A DNA stretch of 43,477 nt, taken from NCBI RefSeq assembly GCF_018860635.1, contig NZ_JAHKPT010000020.1:1-43477 (forward strand), read 5' to 3'. The number at the start of each line of letters is the position of its first letter. The first letter of the stretch is position 1. Origin of the DNA: Aliiglaciecola lipolytica. Lineage in GTDB: Bacteria; Pseudomonadota; Gammaproteobacteria; Enterobacterales; Alteromonadaceae. Shown here piece by piece: positions 25,210 to 32,707 of the stretch. The notes beneath the pieces are model-generated. The model ran no database searches, was not told the DNA's origin, and was given only the letters and a program-made list of their open reading frames with translations. Both the position numbers and the translations under genes were made by a program.

Positions 25210-25626
25210 ATGTTAAGCTCAACAGCAAGTTGTCTTTGTAAAGCGGTGGCAATTACCGCAAATGAAATTAATCCGAAGTTTACAGTATGTCATTGTGATT
25301 CATGCAGAGGCTGGGGCGGAGGACCTTTTTTTGCGGTGCAGTGTGGTAAAAATGTTACTATAGAAGGGCTTGATAAGGTAAAAATGTATCAATCATCAAC
25401 CTGGGCTTCCCGTGGCTTTTGCACTGAATGTGGTACCCATTTGTTTTTTAAATTCAGTCAAACTGGTGACTACAATATGCCAATTGGCATCTTTCACCAA
25501 CTCGATGGGTTAGAAATGGATATGCAGTATTTCAGTGATCAACGTCCGAATTATTATTGTTTTTCTAATCAGACTAAAGAACTCAGCAGAGCTGAAATAA
25601 TGGATTATTTTGCGAAAAATCCATAA
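25210..25626 (+). CDS. GFA family zinc-binding protein
   Basis: 138 residues of the glutathione-dependent formaldehyde-activating enzyme (Gfa/CENP-V) fold. Zinc ligands are visible: C8 and C10 (SCLCKAV), C27, C29 and C32 (VCHCDSCRGWGG) and C71 and C74 (GFCTECGTHLFFKF). The FAVQCG segment after the second cluster is also typical. Family members bind zinc, but most are of untested activity. A possible RBS AAGGAT precedes ATG 25210. Confidence 0.85.
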   Translation: MLSSTASCLCKAVAITANEINPKFTVCHCDSCRGWGGGPFFAVQCGKNVTIEGLDKVKMYQSSTWASRGFCTECGTHLFFKFSQTGDYNMPIGIFHQLDGLEMDMQYFSDQRPNYYCFSNQTKELSRAEIMDYFAKNP

Positions 25627-26049
25627 AAATATCGATTAAAAGCGAGTTTGCACAGAAAATATGCAAAAAGCGGTTTTTTAGTTTTCATTTCATATTTGAA
25701 GACACATTAACGACTATGGTGTTTTCGATTATGAAAACGCGAATGACGTTTTGCCTCAAAACAATGCCGTACTGTTCGCCGTGCCTAGGTGAGACACAAT
25801 ATACTTCCACTGCTTTTGTTGACTGGGATTTAACCTGCGACCTAGCAAGTAATCACATTGGCTGCGCAGGTTAAAATGGCAGTTTTTTGCTAGATTTTAC
25901 TGACACATCATTAGGCACGGGAAACAGCGTTTAGGTTGTTGGCATTGACTTTTTAACCTTGGATTCCCTTCATACACTGCCATCGTGCCTTATGGTGCAT
26001 CCAGTGATTGACAGTCAACAAAATATTTGTGTCCAGAATTGGCTCTATT
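25627..26049. other. Structured gene-free region with nested inverted repeats
   Basis: No supported ORF. It contains a nested pair of inverted repeats listed separately, and a further CGTGCCT near 25985 that resembles the outer arm. It sits between convergent genes (GFA family, plus; lipoprotein, minus), so a large hairpin terminator or a relic mobile element are both possible. Confidence 0.5.
25779..25920. repeat. Nested inverted repeats (outer 9 bp, inner 11 bp)
   Basis: Outer arms CCGTGCCTA (25779-25787) and TAGGCACGG (25912-25920) enclose inner arms TTTAACCTGCG (25829-25839) and CGCAGGTTAAA (25865-25875), all exact inverted copies. The inner spacer is 25 bases. No transposase or target duplication is seen. 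Confidence 0.6.
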
Positions 26050-26943
26050 TTATATTTTACATTTGAGTTGAGTCGCTAATATTGATGACCAATTTGACTC
26101 TTCTGAAAAATTATTAGCCAGTCCATCTGGGTTTTCTTCAGTGAGTTTTTTAACACCATGCTCTATCATATAATCTGGAATGTACTGGGGTTTTCCAAGG
26201 TTTTGTATGAAGTCGCAAGCTGCCTGCATTGACTCTGGGGATTCAATAAACGCCGTAAGTTTTTGTTGAAACTTATCTTGTTCAAGGGCTGTGAGTGACC
26301 AGATTGAGTGTTTCTGAATAATATTAATCGCCTGATGTGCAGTTGCATCAACAACTCTCTTAGAATCATAAATTCCGTAGGCACTGGCTAGTACATAATT
26401 GTAAATTGCGAGCTCGTCTTCACCATCGATAATGCACTGTTTAATTGAAGGGTATAAATCAACGGGGCTGATAGTCTGGTTTAGCGAGTTTTTATCGATA
26501 CATACAGTTGCTAGTTTAGGGGCTAAATAGGTAGGTAGTGCGTCTACTTTTTCGGTTTTTTCACTTGGTGTGCAAGATAATATTGGTTCTTCCCTGAGCA
26601 CTTTTACTTCCCATTCGTCGGCTATACTATTACTGTGTTGCGCGGTAACCACATATCTCATACATTCCTTCGCATCCAAAGGTAACATACGCAGCTCTGT
26701 TACTTTGCTCCTGACATTTTTAGTAGTGGCTAAGTTGATATAGTGAAATCCAGGTTTGACGTTTTTAACCTGTGTGCCGACTTCCATTTTTCCATCAATT
26801 GAGACAATGGTAACGTCATAGTTGTCCAAATCAGATGCTTGGCTTCGGGTGCCATCGATGACTGCATAAGGCTTAGACGCGCATCCGCCCAGCACTACTA
26901 GCGCAATTAGAAAAAAGCACTTTTGTAGACTTTGATACTTCAT
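26050..26943 (-). CDS. Lipoprotein of unknown function
   Basis: 297 residues. The signal peptide ends in a clear lipobox LGGC with Cys near residue 21, followed by ASKPYAVIDG. The first half (NYDVTIVSIDGKMEVGTQVKNVKPGFHYINLATT) looks like a small beta-rich domain seen in other Alteromonadales lipoproteins. The second half is mostly helical with several Cys (ATVCIDKNS, SIKQCIID, QAACDFIQ, QLKCKI) that could form disulphides. No family name can be given. The ATG has no strong Shine-Dalgarno sequence visible. Confidence 0.7.
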   Translation of the reverse strand: MKYQSLQKCFFLIALVVLGGCASKPYAVIDGTRSQASDLDNYDVTIVSIDGKMEVGTQVKNVKPGFHYINLATTKNVRSKVTELRMLPLDAKECMRYVVTAQHSNSIADEWEVKVLREEPILSCTPSEKTEKVDALPTYLAPKLATVCIDKNSLNQTISPVDLYPSIKQCIIDGEDELAIYNYVLASAYGIYDSKRVVDATAHQAINIIQKHSIWSLTALEQDKFQQKLTAFIESPESMQAACDFIQNLGKPQYIPDYMIEHGVKKLTEENPDGLANNFSEESNWSSILATQLKCKI

Positions 26944-27281
26944 TTTATATCCCTATTTTTTCTATTCCATTATTACTAACAGTTAAAAGCCATTTACATC
27001 TAGGCTAATTATGTTTGTTAACCTATGATTAAACTATAACATCGAGGAATAGTACTAAGTCAAATTCGCTAGGTATTTTGGCAAGGAGATTCTATGCTTA
27101 TTGAGATTTAAAAAGGTATAGTTAACCGAGATATTTTCAGTCAGTTGTGACTTGTGGTTAACAGGGTTATCGTATTGCATGTTTATCCCCTTTATTTTAA
27201 AACCAAACAAAATCCAATGGTCTCAATTTGAAAATAGTCGGCTATATATAACCTAGCAATTATGAAAAGGTGAAAATTATA
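26944..27281. other. Divergent intergenic region
   Basis: About 340 AT-rich bases between the lipoprotein gene (minus) and the polyphosphate kinase gene (plus). It must hold both promoters. No convincing hexamer pair, dyad or small ORF was seen. Confidence 0.45.
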
Positions 27282-28055
27282 ATGAGTCCCTCATCGATGA
27301 AACATAAAGAATATAAAAGTATTCTGCGTGATCTTCAGATTCAATTAGTCAAACTTCAGAATCATATTATCAACAATAATTTGCGGCTTTTGGTTATTTT
27401 TGAAGGTAGAGACTCTGCTGGAAAAGACGGAATTATTAAACGAATTACAGAGCATTTGAGCCCACGAGACACTCGAGTAGTTGCCCTGGGAAAACCGTCA
27501 GATCGCGAAGTAAATTCATGGTACTTTCAGCGCTACGTGAGTCATCTTCCTTGTGCTCAAGAAATGGTTTTGATGAATCGAAGTTGGTACAACCGAGCTG
27601 GGGTTGAGCGGGTAATGGGGTTCTGTAGCGAAGCTGAGTATCAACATTTTATGCAGACAGTTATTCAGTTTGAACGCATGTTGATAGAGTCGGGGATTCA
27701 CATTGTTAAATATTATTTGGATATATCTAAACAAGAGCAAATTGCCAGATTAGACGACAGACATACAAATCCGCTAAAACAATGGAAAATCAGCCCCATT
27801 GACGAAGTTGCGGTTGCCAAATGGGACGAGTATAGCGAAGCGCGTAATGAAATGCTTAATCGCAGCCATAGTGACACTACACCTTGGTATGTGGTGAGTG
27901 CTGATGATAAAAAACAAGCCAGAATAAATGTGATTCGTCATTTGTTGTCAATTATCGATTACAAAAATAACCTCAACGAAAACAGTAAAGTTGACGGAAA
28001 TGTGGTCTTTCAGTTTGAACCGCAAAACTTGCACAATGGTAAAATTAGCAGCTAG
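27282..28055 (+). CDS. Polyphosphate kinase 2 family protein
   Basis: About 257 residues from ATG 27282, with AAAGG a little upstream; a GTG at 27270 is in frame. The P-loop kinase fold of PPK2 is clear: Walker A FEGRDSAGKDGIIKRI near residues 41-56, LSPRDTRVVALGKPSDRE, then WYFQRYVSHLPCAQEMVLMN with the Walker B-like strand, SWYNRAGVERVMGF and the lid LDDRHTNPLKQWKISPID. PPK2 enzymes move phosphate between polyphosphate and nucleotides. The single-domain length fits class I, which makes ATP or GTP from polyphosphate. It is transcribed alone. Confidence 0.9.
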   Translation: MSPSSMKHKEYKSILRDLQIQLVKLQNHIINNNLRLLVIFEGRDSAGKDGIIKRITEHLSPRDTRVVALGKPSDREVNSWYFQRYVSHLPCAQEMVLMNRSWYNRAGVERVMGFCSEAEYQHFMQTVIQFERMLIESGIHIVKYYLDISKQEQIARLDDRHTNPLKQWKISPIDEVAVAKWDEYSEARNEMLNRSHSDTTPWYVVSADDKKQARINVIRHLLSIIDYKNNLNENSKVDGNVVFQFEPQNLHNGKISS

Positions 28056-28400
28056 TCAGAAATGCAATGGTGAAAAATTGCAGTCAATATTTTTAATTTT
28101 TGATAGATCTTTGATTGTTTGGCTTCAAGCGTTGGCTAAGGAAACTGGGTGTTGAGATCGTTAAATTCAAGAGAAAAAATTGCATACCGAAAATCATTTT
28201 AGGATTGGATGTTGAGCAAATATAGGCGATTTTGGCTACCTGTGTGCACTAATATGACGGTTCTTTTCAAAGTGAGAAACTTGCTATACAAACTCGATTA
28301 AGCGCTGCAGATCGATATAATGAAGAAGCGGGATTAGACCGCCTCTGTGAAAAACATGAACGTCAGACGCAATAGTAAAGTCTTTCATGCTCTAGCCGTT
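28056..28400. other. Gene-free region between convergent genes
   Basis: 345 bases between the PPK2 gene and the DoxX-like gene. A 41-codon open stretch ends at about 28375 but lacks a start and a recognisable family, so it is not called. No clear terminator was seen. Confidence 0.4.
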
Positions 28401-28757
28401 CTATTCAGAAAGCTCTTGTTTGCGATTAATTATGATAGTGACCAATAATAATGATAAAACAATTGCGGGAATAGCATTGGCAACCGCATCATAAACCACG
28501 TGAAAATAAATTGCCCCAAGCATAATAACTAGCAAACCACTTGCAGCGTAAACACTTAGCTTTTTAAACCAGATCCCAATAGCCCCTACTAATTCACTTG
28601 CGCCAATAAAATAACCGAACCAGATAGGTAACCCCATTGCTGCGAAGGATAAGTGCAATTGTTCAACTCCAGCCAATTTAGCCAATCCAGCGGCTGCAAA
28701 GGCAAAAGAAGCTAAACCAACTGATACCAGCATCGTAAATTTTGTAACTTTTTTCAT
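28401..28757 (-). CDS. DoxX-family membrane protein
   Basis: 118 residues with four hydrophobic helices: MLVSVGLASFAFAAAGLAKLAG, GLPIWFGYFIGASELVGAIGIW, LSVYAASGLLVIMLGAIYFHVV and IPAIVLSLLLVTIIIN. GLAKLAG and the IGASELVGAIG loop are typical of DoxX-like (DUF4870/DoxX_2) proteins. Cellular role unknown. It is divergent from a LysR-type gene, with an imperfect dyad in the shared gap, and is the likely target of that regulator. Confidence 0.8.
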   Translation of the reverse strand: MKKVTKFTMLVSVGLASFAFAAAGLAKLAGVEQLHLSFAAMGLPIWFGYFIGASELVGAIGIWFKKLSVYAASGLLVIMLGAIYFHVVYDAVANAIPAIVLSLLLVTIIINRKQELSE

Positions 28758-28795
28758 AATTCAATTCCCATTTTTTGAGGTTATCTAAACAACTG

Positions 28796-28813
28796 CTTAG
28801 TTAATGAATTAAG
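28796..28813. promoter_or_regulatory. Imperfect dyad in the doxX-lysR gap
   Basis: CTTAGTTAATGAATTAAG is symmetric at 14 of 18 positions and is AT-rich, like LysR-type T-N11-A sites. It lies about 80 bases before the LysR-type start and 40 bases before the DoxX-like start. Confidence 0.4.
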
Positions 28814-28894
28814 AATAATCGAATAGCTACTTAATAAATATTGAATGTTTTTAATGAAGTTATAAACTAATGCTTTATGTTTTAGAGTGTGAAT

Positions 28895-29785
28895 ATGAAA
28901 CTTGATCAACTAACTATGTTCGTTACTGTCGCTCGGCTGGGATCTTTAAGTCTGGCTAGTGCGCACTTAAATAAAACCCAACCAGCAATTAGTCAAAGCA
29001 TTCGACAACTTGAAAGTTCTTTCAATTTAAGTTTGTTTAATCGTTCGGGTTACCGCTTAGAATTAACTGAAGTAGGGAATGTTCTATATCAAAAAGCAAC
29101 CAGTCTTTTGGATGAAGCAAATGCGTTGCAACAAACTGCTAAATACATGGTGCTGGGAAATGAAACCAGCATTACCCTAGCAATTGAGGCATCATTTAAT
29201 TTAAAACTGATTCTGCCATTATTAGAAAACGTACAAAACCAGTTCCCCAACACGCAAATCATTATCAAACAAGAATATTTAACGGGGGCGTTTGAAGCGA
29301 TAAAAAACAAAAAAGCAATACTGTGCATAACCCCGTATCAAGAGGTTTTACATAAAGATTCAGAAATTGAAGAGCACTTCTTAACGAATGGTGCACTGGT
29401 CAATGTAGCATCACCTCGATTAATTAAACGGCATCCTAATTTACAAAGTCGCCGCGAACTTTTACATGAATATCAGATTGTTGTGCAGGATTCAGGGAGT
29501 GGATTCAAAGATACTGAATGGGGCGTGCAAGACGGTCAAAGAAGGTGGTATGTGAATGATTATCAAACTAAAAAAATGTTGATAGAAAGTGCTATGGGGT
29601 GGGGGAAAATACCCGATTACTTAGCAGCGCAAGGTATTCAAAATGGAACATTGGCTTTACTTAAATTAACTGATGTTAAAAACGAAATGCTAGCGAGATA
29701 CCATATTATGAAAAACAAATCAGAGTTGTTAGGGCCTGTTGCTCAAGCCGTTTGGGAGCAATTTAAACATTACCGATTCAATTAG
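28895..29785 (+). CDS. LysR-family transcriptional regulator
   Basis: About 296 residues from ATG 28895; a GTG two codons upstream is possible. The N-terminal winged helix-turn-helix is typical (LDQLTMFVTVARLGSLSLAS, LNKTQPAISQSIRQLESSFN, LSLFNRSGYRLELTEVG). A linker helix and a two-lobed effector-binding domain follow (ITLAIEASFNLKLILPLLEN to the C-terminus), with VNDYQTKKMLIESAMGWGKIPDYLA near residue 215. It probably controls the divergent DoxX-like gene and itself. Ligand unknown. Confidence 0.88.
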   Translation: MKLDQLTMFVTVARLGSLSLASAHLNKTQPAISQSIRQLESSFNLSLFNRSGYRLELTEVGNVLYQKATSLLDEANALQQTAKYMVLGNETSITLAIEASFNLKLILPLLENVQNQFPNTQIIIKQEYLTGAFEAIKNKKAILCITPYQEVLHKDSEIEEHFLTNGALVNVASPRLIKRHPNLQSRRELLHEYQIVVQDSGSGFKDTEWGVQDGQRRWYVNDYQTKKMLIESAMGWGKIPDYLAAQGIQNGTLALLKLTDVKNEMLARYHIMKNKSELLGPVAQAVWEQFKHYRFN

Positions 29786-29848
29786 TCTTAGTTGCTTATT
29801 TCTAAATTAACACTTACACAATGCTGGTAAGTATCGCCAACACATAGT

Positions 29849-30310
29849 TCAACTTTCATCAAACTCAATTGTGTCTGAATTAAACATCAAGGTCACGTTA
29901 TCGCCATAATGAATATTAACGATAGGTGGCGCTAATATTTCGATTATATTTTGCTGTTGAAAGTGCTGGGTTTTGGTCTCGGGGTGAGGATAGTAGACCC
30001 AAGCATCAAATTGCTGAGCTTGAAACTTAATTTGGCATTTGACCAAAGAGAAGGTTTCTTGATTGAATCCTTTTGCCCAATGAAGGTTTTCGAAACAAAA
30101 AGTGGGTTTTAGAATACGAAATGCACAAACCGGAAGTTGCACATTCAAGGTTCCATCAAAACACTCACTAATATCTAATCCCAAGTGTTTGAAAAAGGGT
30201 CTCTGCATTTCAATTGTGCCAGCAGGATAGGGCGAGCCTGCACCTTTGCCTGAAGCTACTTGGTGCCCTTGAACCACAACCCCTGAGATGATGATTTGAG
30301 GTGATGACAT
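29849..30310 (-). CDS. DUF120-like small protein resembling CTP-dependent riboflavin kinase
   Basis: 153 residues with no signal peptide. The order of motifs resembles archaeal CTP-dependent riboflavin kinase (RibK, DUF120): a glycine-rich start (SGVVVQGHQVASGKGAG, residues 9-25), DGTLNVQL at 52-59 (the Thr and Asn of GTLN bind Mg in RibK), a VKCQIKFQAQQFDAWVYYP strand set, NIIEILAP at 121-128 and YGDNVTLMF at 135-143. The length fits the single-domain archaeal enzyme. The glycine-rich nucleotide loop is altered, so kinase activity is not assured. It starts four bases after the putative anti-sigma stop and is the last gene of the TonB/sigma operon. Other readings: a cradle-loop barrel of unknown ligand. 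Confidence 0.5.
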   Translation of the reverse strand: MSSPQIIISGVVVQGHQVASGKGAGSPYPAGTIEMQRPFFKHLGLDISECFDGTLNVQLPVCAFRILKPTFCFENLHWAKGFNQETFSLVKCQIKFQAQQFDAWVYYPHPETKTQHFQQQNIIEILAPPIVNIHYGDNVTLMFNSDTIEFDES

Positions 30311-30314
30311 AGAG

Positions 30315-30929
30315 CTAGCACTTCAGTAAGGTTTTGTTGGCGTGAATACCCACAATTAAGCCAGAAACGTTAAATGCTATTTCCACACTGTCACCGCTTT
30401 TGAAATTGCCATTTATAAGGTTCATTTGTTGCAAAGTTTCAATCAGTTGCTTGGATATTTTAACTAGCTCGTTATCACAGGTTCTTAATTCCCAGCCATT
30501 TTCGAATTGGCTTAGAATTGCCGACTTTTGATGGTGACTTGCCAGTAGCGCCTTTTGCTGTAAGTAATCTTGATAATGTTGTTGGTAACGTTGGCTAATT
30601 TGACTGTAATCTTGGGATTGTTGGTCATCAATATTGTGTATTTCTACTGACGTATAGCGCAAAGTCTCAGGTGATTGGCGTAATTCATAAGATTGCCATG
30701 CGACTAGACCTAACAATAAGATTGTGCCTGTTGCAAAAGTCGCGCGCTGAAAGTTGTGGAACCAAGTATATAGCTTGGATTTTGATTCGGTGCTTTGCAT
30801 CAACTGACGCTTCATGCTGCCCGTCGTTTGAACCTTGGTTTTACGTTGTTGATATAGCTCAGATATCCGAGTTTCAAAATGTTCTGTTTGTTTTGACGAC
30901 CCTTGATCGTGTTCATGGGACTTAGTCAT
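30315..30929 (-). CDS. Putative anti-sigma factor, single-pass membrane protein
   Basis: 204 residues. A charged cytoplasmic N-terminus (FETRISELYQQRKTKVQTT) precedes one membrane helix at about 63-80 (ATFATGTILLLGLVAWQS) and a periplasmic part with a helical, Gln-rich region and a small beta region (WELRTCDNELVKISKQL, GDSVEIAFNVSGLIVGIHA). No zinc-binding anti-sigma motif is seen. It overlaps the ECF sigma gene by eight bases, which is the reason for calling it the anti-sigma partner; sequence alone does not prove it. Confidence 0.6.
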   Translation of the reverse strand: MTKSHEHDQGSSKQTEHFETRISELYQQRKTKVQTTGSMKRQLMQSTESKSKLYTWFHNFQRATFATGTILLLGLVAWQSYELRQSPETLRYTSVEIHNIDDQQSQDYSQISQRYQQHYQDYLQQKALLASHHQKSAILSQFENGWELRTCDNELVKISKQLIETLQQMNLINGNFKSGDSVEIAFNVSGLIVGIHANKTLLKC

Positions 30930-31482
30930 GGTATTTCTCTAATTGTTCACGAAGTGAATTCTTCGCGTATCTAATCCGACTTTTTACTGTCTCTACACCA
31001 CAACCGGTAATATCGGCAATTTCTTGTAGACCGAATCCTTCTTGTTGTAAGCAGAATCCTTCTCGTTGCTCAAATGGTAAAGACATTAGGACCTTGTCAA
31101 AAATAGTTTCAATGGGATCAGCAAATTCAAAGGACGTTTTTAGCTGATCCAGAGGAGCGCCGGTTAATGGTTCACATCGTGTGCTGCGCCTAAATTCATC
31201 AATCAATAAATTTCTGGCAACTGTAAATAGCCAAGCATTGAATCGCCCCGATTCTTTGTATAAATGTGGCCTTTCAAACACCTTTAACCAAGTTCTCTGA
31301 CTGATATCTTTGGCTAAATGCATATCAGATTGGGTAACTAAAAAATGGTAAAGGTCATTCGCACAGTTATCGTAAAGTTGTTCAAATAGTTTTTTATCGC
31401 CACTTTGTGCAAACCGGACAATTAGCCATTCGTTAGAATGACTAATTGAGAACAAAGATTTAATCGCTAAAGTTATACTCAC
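30922..31482 (-). CDS. ECF-type RNA polymerase sigma factor
   Basis: 186 residues with sigma region 2 (FEQLYDNCANDLYHFLVTQ, LAKDISQRTWLKVFERPHLY, FNAWLFTVARNLLIDEFRRS) and region 4 (VLMSLPFEQREGFCLQQEG, LQEIADITGCGVETVKSRIRYAKNSLREQL). It overlaps the next gene, a membrane protein, by eight bases and lies about 30 bases after the TonB-like gene. It probably responds to an envelope signal and drives this operon. The -35/-10 pair of its own promoter was not found. Confidence 0.9.
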   Translation of the reverse strand: MSITLAIKSLFSISHSNEWLIVRFAQSGDKKLFEQLYDNCANDLYHFLVTQSDMHLAKDISQRTWLKVFERPHLYKESGRFNAWLFTVARNLLIDEFRRSTRCEPLTGAPLDQLKTSFEFADPIETIFDKVLMSLPFEQREGFCLQQEGFGLQEIADITGCGVETVKSRIRYAKNSLREQLEKYHD

Positions 31483-31510
31483 TCAACTTCCTTTATGGCA
31501 GTGAAAATAG

Positions 31511-32146
31511 TTAGCTTTCTAATTTAAAGTCTAACACAACTTCTAATCCTGTCTGCTCGATGGGTTTACCATCTTTTATTTGGGGTCTGTACTTCCATTT
31601 TTTTAACGCTTTTCGCGCTTCACGATCAAATGTCCGTTTGGGGTTAGCATCGATGATTTGTATGTTTTGCACAGATCCACTGGCATCAATACTAAATTGC
31701 AGTTTCACCCAACCTTGAATCCCGTCTCTGGCTGCATCGGCAGGATATTTCGGTGAAATACGCACCATAGGCGTAGTTTCCGCATCTTGAATCGTTAAAA
31801 ATTGATTTTCTGCGGCGATTTCTTGAGTAGGGACCTCAACCGTAAAGTTGGCGGTTAAGTTGCTATCATTAGGCTCAAACACCTCCTTTGGTTGTATTGT
31901 TTGCGGCATTAACTTAGGAGGTTCAATGGGTTTAATTTTTGTTCTTTCTATTGATTTACTGTCTTGGGTGTTAAATACAGGATCGACAAATACCCCAGCT
32001 GTCGGCGGTGTTATGTAATCTGCATTTTGTGCTGTTAGTTTTTGCATTATCACAAATAAGCCGAAAGTAATGATGGCTGCAGAACCAATAAAACCAGATA
32101 TTTTAAAACCAGAGTGATGATAGGGATGTAGCATAATATTTTGCAT
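31511..32146 (-). CDS. TonB-family energy transducer
   Basis: 211 residues. One membrane helix lies near the N-terminus (residues 15-33, ISGFIGSAAIITFGLFVIM), then a proline-rich periplasmic linker (IKPIEPPKLMPQTIQPKEVF), then a TonB C-terminal domain from about residue 128 (VRISPKYPADAARDGIQGW, VKLQFSIDASGSVQNIQII, FDREARKALKKWKYRPQ). RBS AGGAA precedes the ATG. No exbB or exbD is next to it, so it would use those of another locus. It leads an operon with an ECF sigma factor and its putative anti-sigma partner. Confidence 0.88.
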   Translation of the reverse strand: MQNIMLHPYHHSGFKISGFIGSAAIITFGLFVIMQKLTAQNADYITPPTAGVFVDPVFNTQDSKSIERTKIKPIEPPKLMPQTIQPKEVFEPNDSNLTANFTVEVPTQEIAAENQFLTIQDAETTPMVRISPKYPADAARDGIQGWVKLQFSIDASGSVQNIQIIDANPKRTFDREARKALKKWKYRPQIKDGKPIEQTGLEVVLDFKLES

Positions 32147-32707
32147 TTGTGTTCCTGCTATTTGATGGATTTAATAACTAAACGAATCAAAATTAGAAAT
32201 AGGGTTAAGGGGATGCAGGAAATATTAAAAAATATTTTTTATGAATAGCGTTTTTAGGAAAAATGTAACTTGGGCGAGTTAGGGCGAAGTTTTATTGTTT
32301 TAGATCTGCACTCAATAAACATTCGCGTTTATTTTCGAGATGACGATAAAGTGTGGAGTGAAGTTTTTGTTGTTTATTCAAATAATAGCCTACAAAATGA
32401 TAGTGTAGCTCAGCCCAACATATCAGCGCAGTCAATTTTTTTGAGTTGAGTTAAGCAAGGTTAAATGAGTGACTTATCATCCAAAATTCAGCCTGTTAGT
32501 GTGTTAATTTAATGATGATAAAATAAACAATAAATGCTAACTTGGGTTTTTAACATACAAGACATTGTTTTTGTCTAAATTAGGCGAATAGCCTAATAGG
32601 TAATGTTAACCTTTGACGGAATTAGGGAACTTTGGGCACTGCCGTAAAGTGAATTTTAGCTAAGCATGCACGCCAGCATCAAGCTACAAAAATACTGCTA
32701 GATTAGG
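32147..32707. other. Long divergent regulatory region
   Basis: 561 AT-rich bases between the TonB-like gene (minus) and the nSTAND gene (plus). No ORF of support. Nothing matching the GGAATA-N15-CGTTA motif seen further right was found, so the two sigma factors probably use different promoters. Confidence 0.45.

Noticed and set aside
28250-28375. 41-codon open stretch ending in EKHERQTQ
   Set aside because: No start codon or RBS, no recognisable family, and short enough to occur by chance in this region.
32590-32670. GGAAC-type ECF promoter before the nSTAND gene
   Set aside because: GGAATT and GGAACT occur near CGTAAAG, but the spacings (19 and 11 bases) do not fit the 15-base spacing of the local ECF promoters or known ECF promoters.
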